Below are positions 28,346 through 37,229 of a stretch of 46,726 bases of DNA, piece by piece (position 1 is the stretch's first letter; the number at the start of each line of letters is the position of its first letter). Below the pieces are notes generated by a model, which searched no databases, was not told the DNA's origin, and was given only the letters and a program-made list of their open reading frames with translations. Origin of the DNA: UBA6065 sp036565605 (GTDB lineage Bacteria; Patescibacteriota; Minisyncoccia; Phycocordibacterales; UBA6065); NCBI GenBank assembly GCA_036565605.1, contig DATCXV010000023.1, forward strand, positions 1 through 46,726, written 5' to 3'. Made by a program: the position numbers and the translations under genes.

Positions 28346-29022
28346 TCATACCAGCATTTAACGAAGAAGCTACTGTTGCGGACGTGGTCCGTGCGGCACT
28401 TTCTTATGGAGGTGCGAAACAGGTAATTGTGGTTGATGATGGATCGACGGACAAAACAGCCGATGCGGCGCGAGCATCCGGAGCGATGGTCATCCGACTG
28501 GAACAAAATAGCGGCAAAGCCCGCGCCATGGATGCCGGCGTGCGCGCCGCGACATCCGATGTGATCGTGTTTCTTGATGCCGATGTGACGGGGCTTGATG
28601 CGGAGAGGATTTCGCGAATTGCCGGTCCGGTCATACGCGGCGAAAAAGAAATGTATGTCGGCATCCGCGCTCGCAAAACCATCATGCTTAACAGTGTCCT
28701 GCATCTTTTTCCCATATTGGGAGGCGAACGGGCGATAACCCGTGCATTATGGGAAGCCGTACCTAAGCGCCGCAAGAAAGGCTTCGAGATCGAGATCGCT
28801 CTTAATCACGCGGCCAAAAGCACGACTAAGGGGATGGGATTCGAACTAGTTCCGGGCATCAAAAATACGATTAAGGAGAAAAAATACGGACTTGTGCTGG
28901 GATTTCTACGCCGACTGCGCATGATCTGGCAAATTGCTTGCGTATCGTTCGATATTTACGCGCTTGAACAGCTCAAGGCAGGGACACTGCGCTTGAAAAA
29001 AGTCTTCGTGGCGGCGGAATAG
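28333..29022 (+). CDS. Glycosyltransferase family 2
   Basis: 229 residues, GT-A fold. The motifs VSIVIPAFNEEATVADVV, VIVVDDGSTDKTAD, GKARAMDAGVRAA and VIVFLDADV (metal-binding DxD-like) are typical of polyprenyl-phosphate glucosyl/mannosyl transferases of the DPM1/GtrB kind. No C-terminal transmembrane pair, though residues about 185-205 are moderately hydrophobic. The start codon lies inside the dedA-like gene (13-base overlap), so translation is coupled. Confidence 0.88.
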   Translation: MVSIVIPAFNEEATVADVVRAALSYGGAKQVIVVDDGSTDKTADAARASGAMVIRLEQNSGKARAMDAGVRAATSDVIVFLDADVTGLDAERISRIAGPVIRGEKEMYVGIRARKTIMLNSVLHLFPILGGERAITRALWEAVPKRRKKGFEIEIALNHAAKSTTKGMGFELVPGIKNTIKEKKYGLVLGFLRRLRMIWQIACVSFDIYALEQLKAGTLRLKKVFVAAE

Positions 29023-29033
29023 CTTAAAACATA

Positions 29034-29049
29034 ACCTATTGCAATAGGT
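29034..29049. repeat. 16-bp perfect palindrome
   Basis: ACCTATTGCAATAGGT is its own reverse complement. It lies about 25 bases upstream of the -10 box of the homing-endonuclease gene; it could be an operator or a remnant target half-site. No T-run, so not a normal terminator. Confidence 0.5.
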
Positions 29050-29073
29050 ATACGCTACAGGTTTCAGGTAGTG

Positions 29074-29086
29074 TAAAATTATGTAA
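29074..29086 (+). promoter_or_regulatory. -10 box, leaderless promoter of the homing endonuclease
   Basis: TAAAAT at 29074-29079, exactly six bases before the ATG at 29086. Confidence 0.55.
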
Positions 29087-29793
29087 TGAAATCAGGAGTA
29101 TCGCCGCTTGGGAAAGTTAAAACGAAGTGGAATTTTAAACTTGCTTATGCAATTGGTCTTATAGTTGCTGATGGATGTCTTTCGAAAGACGGTAGGCATA
29201 TCATTATGACTTCTAAAGATAAAGATCAATTAAAGACATTTAATAAATGTCTTGGTATAGAGGTGAAGATTGGTAGAAAGTTCTCTGGCGCAGGAAACCT
29301 TGCATATTATATTCAGTTTAGTGATGTGCTCTTCTATAAATTTCTTTTGAAGATCGGTATAACCCCAGCTAAATCGAAAACTATATCGGAAATCAAAATT
29401 CCAAAAAGATATTTCTTCGATTATCTTCGTGGATACTTTGATGGTGATGGCTGTAGCTTCTCTTACTTTGATCCATTATTTCCTAAGAGTTATCGTTTCT
29501 ATATTTCATTTGCATCGGGAAGTGAAAACTACTTTTTCTGGCTTCAGGAAAGACTTGCTGAATACGCGGGAGTTACGGGGTATATTAATCGGTCACCTCG
29601 TTCTACAAATGTTCAGCTTAAATATGCAAAACGCGATGCTGGAATTATTGCCAAAAAGATGTATTATCACGAGGCACTGCCGTGTTTGAAGCGTAAGAGA
29701 AATAAGATTGAGAGTTCTTTGGAAAGAATAGAAAAAATGAGTCGGAGTGGTGGAATTGGCAGACACGCTGCGTTCAGGGCGCAGTGGGCGTAA
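29086..29793 (+). CDS. LAGLIDADG homing endonuclease reading into tRNA-Leu
   Basis: 235 residues. It has two LAGLIDADG helices: AIGLIVADG (Asp29) and LRGYFDGDG (Asp121), each with the catalytic acidic residue, spaced as in single-chain enzymes. Between and after them are the usual beta-strand DNA-binding saddles (YYIQFSDVLFYKFL, FYISFASGSENYFFWLQE). The frame continues through the 5' half of the adjacent tRNA-Leu gene and stops inside its variable arm, so the last 17 codons are tRNA sequence. The gene is markedly AT-rich against its roughly 50% GC neighbours, suggesting acquisition. It is not inside an intron; the tRNA is intact. RNase P cleavage at 29740/29741 would cut codon 219. Confidence 0.85.
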   Translation: MKSGVSPLGKVKTKWNFKLAYAIGLIVADGCLSKDGRHIIMTSKDKDQLKTFNKCLGIEVKIGRKFSGAGNLAYYIQFSDVLFYKFLLKIGITPAKSKTISEIKIPKRYFFDYLRGYFDGDGCSFSYFDPLFPKSYRFYISFASGSENYFFWLQERLAEYAGVTGYINRSPRSTNVQLKYAKRDAGIIAKKMYYHEALPCLKRKRNKIESSLERIEKMSRSGGIGRHAAFRAQWA

Positions 29794-29824
29794 GCTCTTG
29801 GGGGTTCAAGTCCCCCCTCCGACA
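29741..29824 (+). tRNA. tRNA-Leu (CAG)
   Basis: 84 bases. Acceptor GTCGGAG / CTCCGAC, D-arm region TGGAATTGGCAGACACG, anticodon stem CTGCG / CGCAG with loop TTCAGGG (anticodon CAG), a long class II variable arm, and T-arm GGGGG-TTCAAGT-CCCCC. No CCA is encoded after the discriminator A. The upstream homing-endonuclease frame overlaps its 5' 53 bases. Confidence 0.96.
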
Positions 29825-29862
29825 CAATTTGCATTTTAAGTCTGTAGGAGTAGAGTTTTATT

Positions 29863-31323
29863 ATGAAAAGGACAACGGTAGTGACGGTGGCAGCTGCATT
29901 CGCTCTTTCTCTCTTGCCTACGGCAGCACATGCGGCTTGGTGGAACCCGTCTTCGTGGTGGAAGCACAAGGCGACGACTACACTTGCTTTATCCGATATT
30001 TCTACGACTACAGTATCTTCGGTATCCGCCGAACCAACTATTGCCGACCTCTATAAACGTATCGCTGAACTTGAAGACAAATTAGACAAGGCGCGCAAGG
30101 CCTTGGCTGAAGCGGGCAAAGTGATCGATGAACAGGAGGCAGAGAAAAAGATAGAGGAGAAAACAGAGAAGAAAGCACCTGTCGAAACTATTTCGCTTAA
30201 TGAAGGCATCGCGCATGCAAAGGCGGCGATCGTATCGGTTGAAACGGCAACGTCAACCGGTCCTGGCGTCATCATAAATTCGCAGGGTACCGTATTGGTC
30301 GCTGCGCATTCAGTTTGGGCGACCAAAGAAGGGGTGGGGGTTGTCGGTATGCCAGATATGGTCACGGTGCGTGTCGGCGGTACAGAAAAGCAAGGAAAAC
30401 TTGTTGGCTTTGATGAAGCTTCTGATGCTGCGGTCTATGAGATCACGCCCAAGGGTTCATACTCGTATGTGAAAATTGCATCGGCTTCGACGCCGACCGT
30501 CGATGTTCCAGTTGCCGTATTTGCCGCTGATAGAAGTGCGGTTCAGGGTGTTGTTTCGAAAAAGGTTTCGTCTGGCTCAGAAGCGACATTCTCCAAAGAG
30601 CCTTCTCGCGAGGGTGGTATTGCGATAAACGCCGACGGAGCGGTTGTAGGTCTTTCCGGAAAGTCGTCCTGCAAGATCCTTCAGGAGATGTCGACGTGCC
30701 TTCAGTATGCTTCGACCATTCGCGGCGTGAACGCAACAAAAATCATTGCCGGTATGCGCCTGTATAAAGACAAAAAAGAGCATTCAAAGATCGAGGAACT
30801 AGTGCGTGGCAAATTCGATGGCATGTATCGAGCAACCAACGAATCGACTCTTGTTGGGTATGCCATTTCATCGGTGACGGGAAAATCGTCGTTCGACAAT
30901 TTCAATGCGAAGCTTGGTCAGGATCAGGACGGCAAGGTCACCAAGCTTTATTTGCAAAAGCTCAAATCTTCGGCCGAGATCATTGGTACGGCACTCGACT
31001 TTTTGAAGAACCAGGCAGATTCGCTTAATATTTTCTTTATCAACGAAGAATCGAGCATTCTTACCTTGGGTAATTACCAGCGCTCGACCATCGCAAAGAT
31101 TCAATCATTGAACAAGGCGAAGCTCGCTGAATATCAAAAGCAGGTGGCGCTCTGGTCCAAAAAGAAGAACGAATATGATGCGTACCTGGCTGACCCATCG
31201 CAATCGACTCATGATTATCTGCTTGAAGAAGGAGTTGTTGTCGAAGAGATGGCCGACTATCTGGCCAAGGAAAAGCAGTGGACGCTTGATTTGTACTCGG
31301 GCGAAAACGCAGCGATATTCTAG
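29863..31323 (+). CDS. Secreted trypsin-fold (S1C-like) protein, predicted catalytically dead
   Basis: 486 residues. A signal peptide ending AAHA, a Trp-rich start (AWWNPSSWW), a coiled coil at about 62-105, then a chymotrypsin-like domain at about 115-285: GPGVIINSQGTVLVAAHSVW carries His149, DEASDAAVYEI carries Asp188, but the GxSGG serine is replaced by Glu250 (SREGGIAINADGAVVGL). A helical C-terminal region (about 300-486) is not recognised. Without the serine it may act as a binding protein, or a displaced Ser248 might serve; this needs a structure. An AGGAG stands 12 bases before the ATG, one of few Shine-Dalgarno-like sequences here. The stop is four bases from that of the convergent neighbour. 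Confidence 0.7.
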   Translation: MKRTTVVTVAAAFALSLLPTAAHAAWWNPSSWWKHKATTTLALSDISTTTVSSVSAEPTIADLYKRIAELEDKLDKARKALAEAGKVIDEQEAEKKIEEKTEKKAPVETISLNEGIAHAKAAIVSVETATSTGPGVIINSQGTVLVAAHSVWATKEGVGVVGMPDMVTVRVGGTEKQGKLVGFDEASDAAVYEITPKGSYSYVKIASASTPTVDVPVAVFAADRSAVQGVVSKKVSSGSEATFSKEPSREGGIAINADGAVVGLSGKSSCKILQEMSTCLQYASTIRGVNATKIIAGMRLYKDKKEHSKIEELVRGKFDGMYRATNESTLVGYAISSVTGKSSFDNFNAKLGQDQDGKVTKLYLQKLKSSAEIIGTALDFLKNQADSLNIFFINEESSILTLGNYQRSTIAKIQSLNKAKLAEYQKQVALWSKKKNEYDAYLADPSQSTHDYLLEEGVVVEEMADYLAKEKQWTLDLYSGENAAIF

Positions 31324-31326
31324 TTT

Positions 31327-32154
31327 TTAACTGCGGATCATCTCCGAGAACTTCAGGCTGTCGGCGTACTGTTCTGCGCGCTCGTTTATATTGAATTTCG
31401 TGCGCGCTTCTTCGAACGAAAGGTCTGTGTTTATGAGGCCAAGCTCGTACGCGAAACGGTCTGAATATCCGGGAAAAAGAATCCGAAGATCAAAAGGTAC
31501 GCGGTTAGGGACAAGTGTGTTCACGTGATGAACAATGTTGGTTGTGCAGGTGGATGTCAGAGTGTTGTAAAACTCGGGATTGTGCTGAAGTTTGTCGGCA
31601 CGCGAAAGCATATCAAGAAACAATGCGCGCACCTGCGCCTTGTCCGCCCTGATGGGGTAGAGAAAGACCTGATCGTGCCGATAATTGGTTCGAAGCCCGA
31701 TCACATCGTGTTCGTCGGCTATGACATACATAAGTTCGTACTGGCGCAGAAGTCCTTTTACGGGCGAGAAGTGTTCGCCTTTCTCTTTGCGGATCTCGAC
31801 AGAGATTGCTACATGTTTGCCATCCTCGAAACCGAAAGTAAGAAGCGTGTGTGCTGCTCCTGGATTTTCTGAAAATGGTTCGACCATATAATCGACCGTC
31901 GAAATTTTTGAAAGATCGTAGGTCTGGTCGTAATAATGGGGCATGTAGTCATCAGCGGTGCGGTATTCAAAATCGCGGACATTTTTAATAGAAACCAGGT
32001 CGCTGTTGATTGCTATTTCTGGCTGTACCGCTTGGTCTGTGGACCAGTCACGATCAGTTCGGGGTCGTATTATCAGAACAAGTAAGCAGTAAGCAATCAC
32101 AAGTATTAAGAGAGCGATGCCGAACCATTTGAGGCAGATTTTGAGGATACGCAT
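31327..32154 (-). CDS. DUF4105 (Lnb-like) membrane-anchored protein
   Basis: 275 residues. One N-terminal membrane segment (about 7-28), then an external domain with the DUF4105 pattern: AHTLLTFGFEDGKHVAISVE, GLLRQYELMYVIADEHDV, and the conserved Cys block NTLTSTCTTNIVHHVN. The family resembles the N-terminal domain of Lnb lipoprotein acyltransferases, where a Cys acts as nucleophile; that role here is inference. I chose the ATG at 32154 because TAGAAT ends seven bases upstream. The frame is open further upstream, towards the 16S promoter. Confidence 0.75.
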   Translation of the reverse strand: MRILKICLKWFGIALLILVIAYCLLVLIIRPRTDRDWSTDQAVQPEIAINSDLVSIKNVRDFEYRTADDYMPHYYDQTYDLSKISTVDYMVEPFSENPGAAHTLLTFGFEDGKHVAISVEIRKEKGEHFSPVKGLLRQYELMYVIADEHDVIGLRTNYRHDQVFLYPIRADKAQVRALFLDMLSRADKLQHNPEFYNTLTSTCTTNIVHHVNTLVPNRVPFDLRILFPGYSDRFAYELGLINTDLSFEEARTKFNINERAEQYADSLKFSEMIRS

Positions 32155-32183
32155 GGTTTTTATTCTAGCGTATCTAAGCTCGC

Positions 32184-32211
32184 TTGACTCTTTTCTCGTC
32201 CTGAGTATACT
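32184..32211 (+). promoter_or_regulatory. 16S rRNA promoter
   Basis: TTGACT at 32184-32189, 16-nt spacer, TATACT at 32206-32211, almost identical to the 23S promoter at 13809-13836. Confidence 0.85.
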
Positions 32212-32543
32212 TATGGCTACCTCGTTTACAGCCTGGTCTTTACGTAAAAAGGTGCTTTCAAAGCCCCTTTTTACATCCACCAGGCGGTGGGCGAGGGAGG
32301 ATTTGATCCTCGACAATGAAATAAGATTGAGAAACGTGCAGAAGAAACACAATTTCTTACTGTATGTGCAAGTTCAATGAAATTCCGAAAAAGGAAACAT
32401 ACATGTTCGGGGGATTCGCCCGACATGTACCATAGGATCGTGAAATTTTGGTAGCACAAAATTTCCAGGTTCAAAACAAGTCATTACTGTGATCTGTTTT
32501 GTTCCGTTCGGTTTACTGATCGCTTCGGCGGTCGGAAAACTTT
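32212..32543 (+). other. 16S rRNA 5' leader (no gene)
   Basis: About 330 untranslated bases. It holds a terminator-like hairpin GTAAAAAGG...CCCTTTTTAC with inner GCTTT/AAGC (32238-32267), hairpins ACATGTTCGGG...CCCGACATGT (about 32402-32436) and GAAATTTTG...CAAAATTTC (about 32441-32463), and the 5' arm of the processing stem (32494-32509). No plausible protein gene. Confidence 0.7.
32494..32509 (+). promoter_or_regulatory. 16S processing stem, 5' arm
   Basis: CTGTTTTGTTCCGTTC pairs over 16 positions (one G.U) with GAACGGAACAAAATAG at 34163-34178, enclosing the 16S; a likely RNase III substrate. Confidence 0.75.
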
Positions 32544-34049
<1,506 letters not shown>

Positions 34050-34196
34050 GAAAAACCGCTTTCTTTCTTTTAGAAAGAAGCTCACTGTGTCGATATCATG
34101 CTTTGCATGATGGTCTGCGGGGACCTGAAACCCGCTGGATGAAGGGGAAGAACCTTCAAACAGAACGGAACAAAATAGAATACGGTATTGATAAGA

Positions 34197-34224
34197 AAAA
34201 ATCGTCCGAAAGGGCGGTTTTTTC
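34197..34224 (+). terminator. Terminator of the 16S transcript
   Basis: CGTCC-GAAA-GGGCG stem flanked by A-run and TTTTTT, just beyond the 3' arm of the processing stem. Confidence 0.8.
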
Positions 34225-34238
34225 ATGCGTATATATGC

Positions 34239-34266
34239 TTGACAAAATATTTGTATATGATATACT
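34239..34266 (+). promoter_or_regulatory. Promoter of the 34287 gene
   Basis: TTGACA at 34239-34244, 16-nt spacer, TATACT at 34261-34266. Predicted leader about 14 bases. Confidence 0.75.
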
Positions 34267-34286
34267 CGACTTAGTTTGTATTTGTC

Positions 34287-34526
34287 ATGAAAGTTCGAAC
34301 CATCGCGGATCTTGGGGTCGGTTCCCCAAAATCCGTTGCGGAGAGAATCCGCAGTAGGGTGCCTGTGATGCCGAAGTGGTGCATTAATGCCACTCTGTTT
34401 GTCACGGGCGCGGCGATCGCATATCTCGGCCTGGGCTTTGCCCGTATGGTCGTGGTGATCGTCTTCGAGGCGAAGGCCATCCCAGTTCCGTTTCTGGACT
34501 GGTGGTGGGTGAGGCTCCTCCAGTAG
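34287..34526 (+). CDS. Hypothetical 79-residue membrane protein
   Basis: A small single-gene unit with its own strong promoter and its own terminator. The first 30 residues are basic and polar, followed by a hydrophobic stretch (about 34-57, INATLFVTGAAIAYLGLGFA) and a Trp-rich end (FLDWWWVRLL). One or two membrane spans. No family recognised. Its GC-rich codons resemble those of the other orphan gene at 36539. Short length keeps confidence moderate. Confidence 0.6.
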   Translation: MKVRTIADLGVGSPKSVAERIRSRVPVMPKWCINATLFVTGAAIAYLGLGFARMVVVIVFEAKAIPVPFLDWWWVRLLQ

Positions 34527-34551
34527 TCTCCGTATAAACCAGTAACTGGAA

Positions 34552-34583
34552 AAAGCGCCCCGGACTTCGGTCCAGGGCGCTTT
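34552..34583 (+). terminator. Terminator after the 34287 gene
   Basis: AAAGCGCCC...GGGCGCTTT hairpin with an inner GGAC/GTCC stem. Confidence 0.85.
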
Positions 34584-34598
34584 CTCGTTGTAGAGCGG

Positions 34599-34671
34599 TG
34601 CGCGTACTAGGATTTGAACCTAGGACCCCATCAGTATCAGTGATGTGCTCTACCAACTGAGCTATACGCGC
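34599..34671 (-). tRNA. tRNA-Ile (GAU)
   Basis: 73 bases on the minus strand. Acceptor GCGCGTA / TACGCGC, D-arm GCTCAGTTGGTAGAGC, anticodon arm ATCA-CTGATAC-TGAT (anticodon GAT), T-arm CTAGG-TTCAAAT-CCTAG. The 3' CCA is not encoded (ACCG follows). It lies near the 16S gene but in the opposite orientation, so it is not a spacer tRNA. Confidence 0.96.
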
Positions 34672-34742
34672 GTGCCGAAAAATATAGCAGAAATAAGGCT
34701 TTTTCGCAATGGCAGGCCTCTAAGCGGCTTCTGATTGTACGA

Positions 34743-34771
34743 TTGATTTGAGGGTCTGCATAGGTTATAAT
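34743..34771 (+). promoter_or_regulatory. Promoter of the pyruvate kinase gene
   Basis: TTGATT at 34743-34748, 17-nt spacer, TATAAT at 34766-34771. Confidence 0.75.
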
Positions 34772-34787
34772 ATGAGCGTTATAAGAG

Positions 34788-34816
34788 CAGTCCGAAAGGG
34801 CTTTTTATTTTTCCCT
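34788..34816 (+). terminator. Terminator-like attenuator in the pyk leader
   Basis: AGTCC-GAAA-GGGCT hairpin followed by TTTTATTTTT, lying between the promoter and the pyk start. It looks like the 16S terminator and could attenuate pyk transcription. Confidence 0.5.
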
Positions 34817-34840
34817 TCAGCTTAATTTAATTTGCACTAC

Positions 34841-36271
34841 ATGAACGAACGCAAGACCAAGATCGTGGCCAAAATTGCGGACAACCGTTGCGCGCCGGAA
34901 TATCTGACATCACTTCTGGATGCGGGCGCGGATCTTTTTTGGCTTAACACTGCTCACCAGGGCGAAGCTGAAACCGTCGATGTGATCAAGAATATCCGTT
35001 CGGTCTCGGCGACTGTGCCGATCATGATCGACACCAAGGGCCCAGAGGTTCGCACCAAAGATGTTGCGGCACCGATCGAAGTAAAGAAAGGCGACCATGT
35101 CTTCTTTACGGGCGACGCGTCGTTCAAAGGCAAAGAGGGAGACAAGGTTATCTTGGTCTCGTACCCGAATTTCCATAAGGAAGTCGGCGTAGGGAAGGTT
35201 GTTCTCTATGATGATGCTTCGATCGAAACGACCGTCGTCGAACAATTGCCGAAGGCTATCAAGTGTGTGCTCAAAAACGGCGGTGTGATGAAGAACAAGA
35301 AGTCTTTGAACGTTCCGGATGTCCGCATCGAGCTTCCGGCTTTGACCGAGAAGGATAAGGGCTTCATCCATTTCTGCGCTAAAAACGATATCGATTTCAT
35401 CACACATTCGTTCGTTCGCTCGAAAGAAGATTTGTTCGAGATCAAGAAGATCACCGACAAGTATCCGAACTACAAGCCAAAGGTGATCGCCAAGATTGAA
35501 AACCGCGAAGGTTTCGAAAATGTTAAGGAAATCTTGAAGCACTGCGAAGGTCTTATGGTTGCTCGTGGCGACTTGGGTGCTGAAGTTCCTTTGTACGAGT
35601 TGCCGTTCATGCAGAAAGAGATGCTTGAAGCGTCACTTTCGATGGGCAAGTACTGCATCGTCGCGACCCAGGTTCTGGAATCGATGATCAAGAATCCGCG
35701 CCCGACCCGCGCTGAAGTTTCGGATGTAGGTAATGCAGTTCTTGATGGTACCGGTGCTATGTCGATGTCGGGCGAAACGGCGTACGGCGATTGGCCGGTC
35801 GATGCAACCAAGACCATGGGTGCTGTCATGAAATACATGGAGAACAAGCGTGAAGAGCTTGGTCGTGAACTGACCGAGCCAAAGGTGTCTGGTAAGGTTT
35901 GGAAAGATGCCAAGGCGATCGTCGCCAAGGCGAACAAAGCAGGCGTTGCCGCGATCGTCACTGCAGGTGCGGATATCGCTTTCTTGCGCGCGCTTTCGGC
36001 ATATCGCCCGAATGCGGTCGTTATCGTCGGCTCGACTGTTGAAGGTGAAGTACGCGAGCTTGGTCTGGCGTACGGCATGCGAGCAATGCTTGTTGGTCAG
36101 GCTGATGCAAAGCATCTTGCACATGAAGTTAAGGCTCATTTTGATGCCAAGGCTTCGATCATGATCTTGGAAAAGGCAGGCAAGGGCATGAAGGCGTCGA
36201 TTGTGAAGGTTTCGGCTTTGAAGGCTACAAAGCCTGCAGCGCCAAAGAAGGGAAAGCTCGCTAAGGCGTAA
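34841..36271 (+). CDS. pyk: Pyruvate kinase with altered N-terminal active-site motif
   Basis: 476 residues. Most signatures are normal: MIDTKGPEVRT (substrate/K+ region with the Glu typical of K+-dependent enzymes), VIAKIENREGFENV (catalytic Lys), LMVARGDLGAEVP, ATQVLESMIKNPRPTRAEVS and SGETAYGDWPVDA. The first motif, usually RLNFSHG, reads WLNTAHQG, so the phosphate-binding Arg is Trp34 and the Ser is Ala38. The C-terminus ends in a Lys/Ala/Pro tail. It makes pyruvate and ATP from PEP; activity may be reduced or differently regulated. The ATG at 34841 is preferred over an in-frame TTG nine bases earlier. Codons optimised. Confidence 0.93.
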   Translation: MNERKTKIVAKIADNRCAPEYLTSLLDAGADLFWLNTAHQGEAETVDVIKNIRSVSATVPIMIDTKGPEVRTKDVAAPIEVKKGDHVFFTGDASFKGKEGDKVILVSYPNFHKEVGVGKVVLYDDASIETTVVEQLPKAIKCVLKNGGVMKNKKSLNVPDVRIELPALTEKDKGFIHFCAKNDIDFITHSFVRSKEDLFEIKKITDKYPNYKPKVIAKIENREGFENVKEILKHCEGLMVARGDLGAEVPLYELPFMQKEMLEASLSMGKYCIVATQVLESMIKNPRPTRAEVSDVGNAVLDGTGAMSMSGETAYGDWPVDATKTMGAVMKYMENKREELGRELTEPKVSGKVWKDAKAIVAKANKAGVAAIVTAGADIAFLRALSAYRPNAVVIVGSTVEGEVRELGLAYGMRAMLVGQADAKHLAHEVKAHFDAKASIMILEKAGKGMKASIVKVSALKATKPAAPKKGKLAKA

Positions 36272-36309
36272 TCGTCAGAGTAGAGCCGATCTAAGCCATA
36301 GAAAGGCAC

Positions 36310-36336
36310 AAAAACCGCCCAAACAGGGCGGTTTTT
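36310..36336 (+). terminator. Terminator after pyk
   Basis: AAAACCGCCC-AAACA-GGGCGGTTTTT hairpin. Confidence 0.92.
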
Positions 36337-36342
36337 GAGTAC

Positions 36343-36370
36343 TTGACTTTTACATTCAGTATGCTATAAT
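36343..36370 (+). promoter_or_regulatory. Strong promoter of the 36539 gene
   Basis: TTGACT at 36343-36348, 16-nt spacer, TGC then TATAAT at 36365-36370 (extended -10). Best promoter match in the window. Confidence 0.85.
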
Positions 36371-36376
36371 TAAGAA

Positions 36377-36538
36377 AGATAGATCATTGAGAAACGAGCA
36401 TGCGGTTGCAGAATCGAGGGCTTTGAAAAGCCTTGGATTCTGCAACCGACACCATGCCTAGTCCCATCCGGATCATATTTGTGATTCGGATCTCTTGACA
36501 CAAGAGAAGGCAAAAACCGTCGCTGCGGAGCTTATACC
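36377..36538 (+). promoter_or_regulatory. Structured 5' leader with three hairpins
   Basis: A leader of about 162 bases, unusual here where leaders are mostly absent. Hairpin 1 is 36404-36447: GGTTGCAGAATC against GATTCTGCAACC, one G.G mismatch, then AGGGCTT-TGAA-AAGCCTT. Hairpin 2 is ATCCG...CGGAT (about 36466-36490). Hairpin 3 is CTCTTG-ACA-CAAGAG (36492-36506). No known riboswitch class recognised. Confidence 0.6.
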
Positions 36539-37171
36539 ATGAATGCTGCTCCTTCTAGTCAGGCTGTTACGTTCAAAGCTTCCGTCGACCTGAACGATCG
36601 CAGTATGTCGACCATATTGCTGAAGTTCTACTTCACCAATGTAAATCACATCCCCGTCGGCATCCCCCAGCAGGAACGCAAGAGTGACCAGGCGATGGAC
36701 CGGCAGCACGCGCAAAGTGCCGCTGATACATCCTTGGGTCGGGTCGGTCGGTTCCGTCAGGGCCGCGTCGACACGGGCGATCCCGTCGTTCGGAACCTAG
36801 GCCCGGTCCAGGTTCGGATGCTCCGCGCGAGCCTTCGCAACGCGGGCTGTGGCTTCGTCTATGCCCACTGGTATTACGACGAAAATAAAGGCAAGTATGT
36901 CGTCGCGGTCCAAGTAGCGATCGGGGGCAACCTCGACCGTTACGAGCCTACCCGGCTGTCGGACGAGACGATCGAGGGCCTTCGCCAGCTCTCAAGATTT
37001 GGTTGGGGGTTCTGCCACATCTGGAAGAACTCTCCGGCTGCGACCGGCGGCGAGGGCACCTATACGGTGAATCTCATGCATCTGCGGGGCGAACAGGACA
37101 ACACTCGTTTCATGCTCGCGGTTCGGGGCGGCCACGTCGTGGCCCTTCCGTTCGAGAATTCCGAAGACTGA
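36539..37171 (+). CDS. Hypothetical 210-residue protein with structured leader
   Basis: No family recognised. It has no signal peptide or membrane span. Residues about 45-75 are Gln/Asp/Arg-rich, and the C-terminal two thirds look like a compact alpha/beta domain (VQVRMLRASLRNAGCGFVYA, KYVVAVQVAIGGNLDRYEP, GWGFCHIWKNS, RFMLAVRGGHVVALPFE). GC content is visibly higher than in neighbouring genes. A GGAG lies nine bases before the ATG. It is an isolated unit with a strong promoter, a structured leader and its own terminator, suggesting a regulated, possibly abundant protein. Confidence 0.65.
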   Translation: MNAAPSSQAVTFKASVDLNDRSMSTILLKFYFTNVNHIPVGIPQQERKSDQAMDRQHAQSAADTSLGRVGRFRQGRVDTGDPVVRNLGPVQVRMLRASLRNAGCGFVYAHWYYDENKGKYVVAVQVAIGGNLDRYEPTRLSDETIEGLRQLSRFGWGFCHIWKNSPAATGGEGTYTVNLMHLRGEQDNTRFMLAVRGGHVVALPFENSED

Positions 37172-37190
37172 TTTCGGAACTTGATAAAAC

Positions 37191-37216
37191 AAGGGCGACC
37201 TCACGGTCGCCCTTTT
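37191..37216. terminator. Terminator between the 36539 gene and truD
   Basis: AAGGGCGACC-TCAC-GGTCGCCCTT followed by TTCTTTTTC; serves the plus-strand gene and perhaps both. Confidence 0.9.
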
Positions 37217-37229
37217 CTTTTTCTATACT

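Noticed and set aside
29086..29824. Intron inside tRNA-Leu
   Set aside because: All arms of the tRNA are contiguous and pair correctly; the endonuclease gene is adjacent and overlapping, not intervening.
32280..32330. tRNA-like fragment GGGCGAGGGAGGATTTGATCCTCGAC in the 16S leader
   Set aside because: It recalls a T-arm, but no acceptor, D-arm or anticodon arm can be formed.
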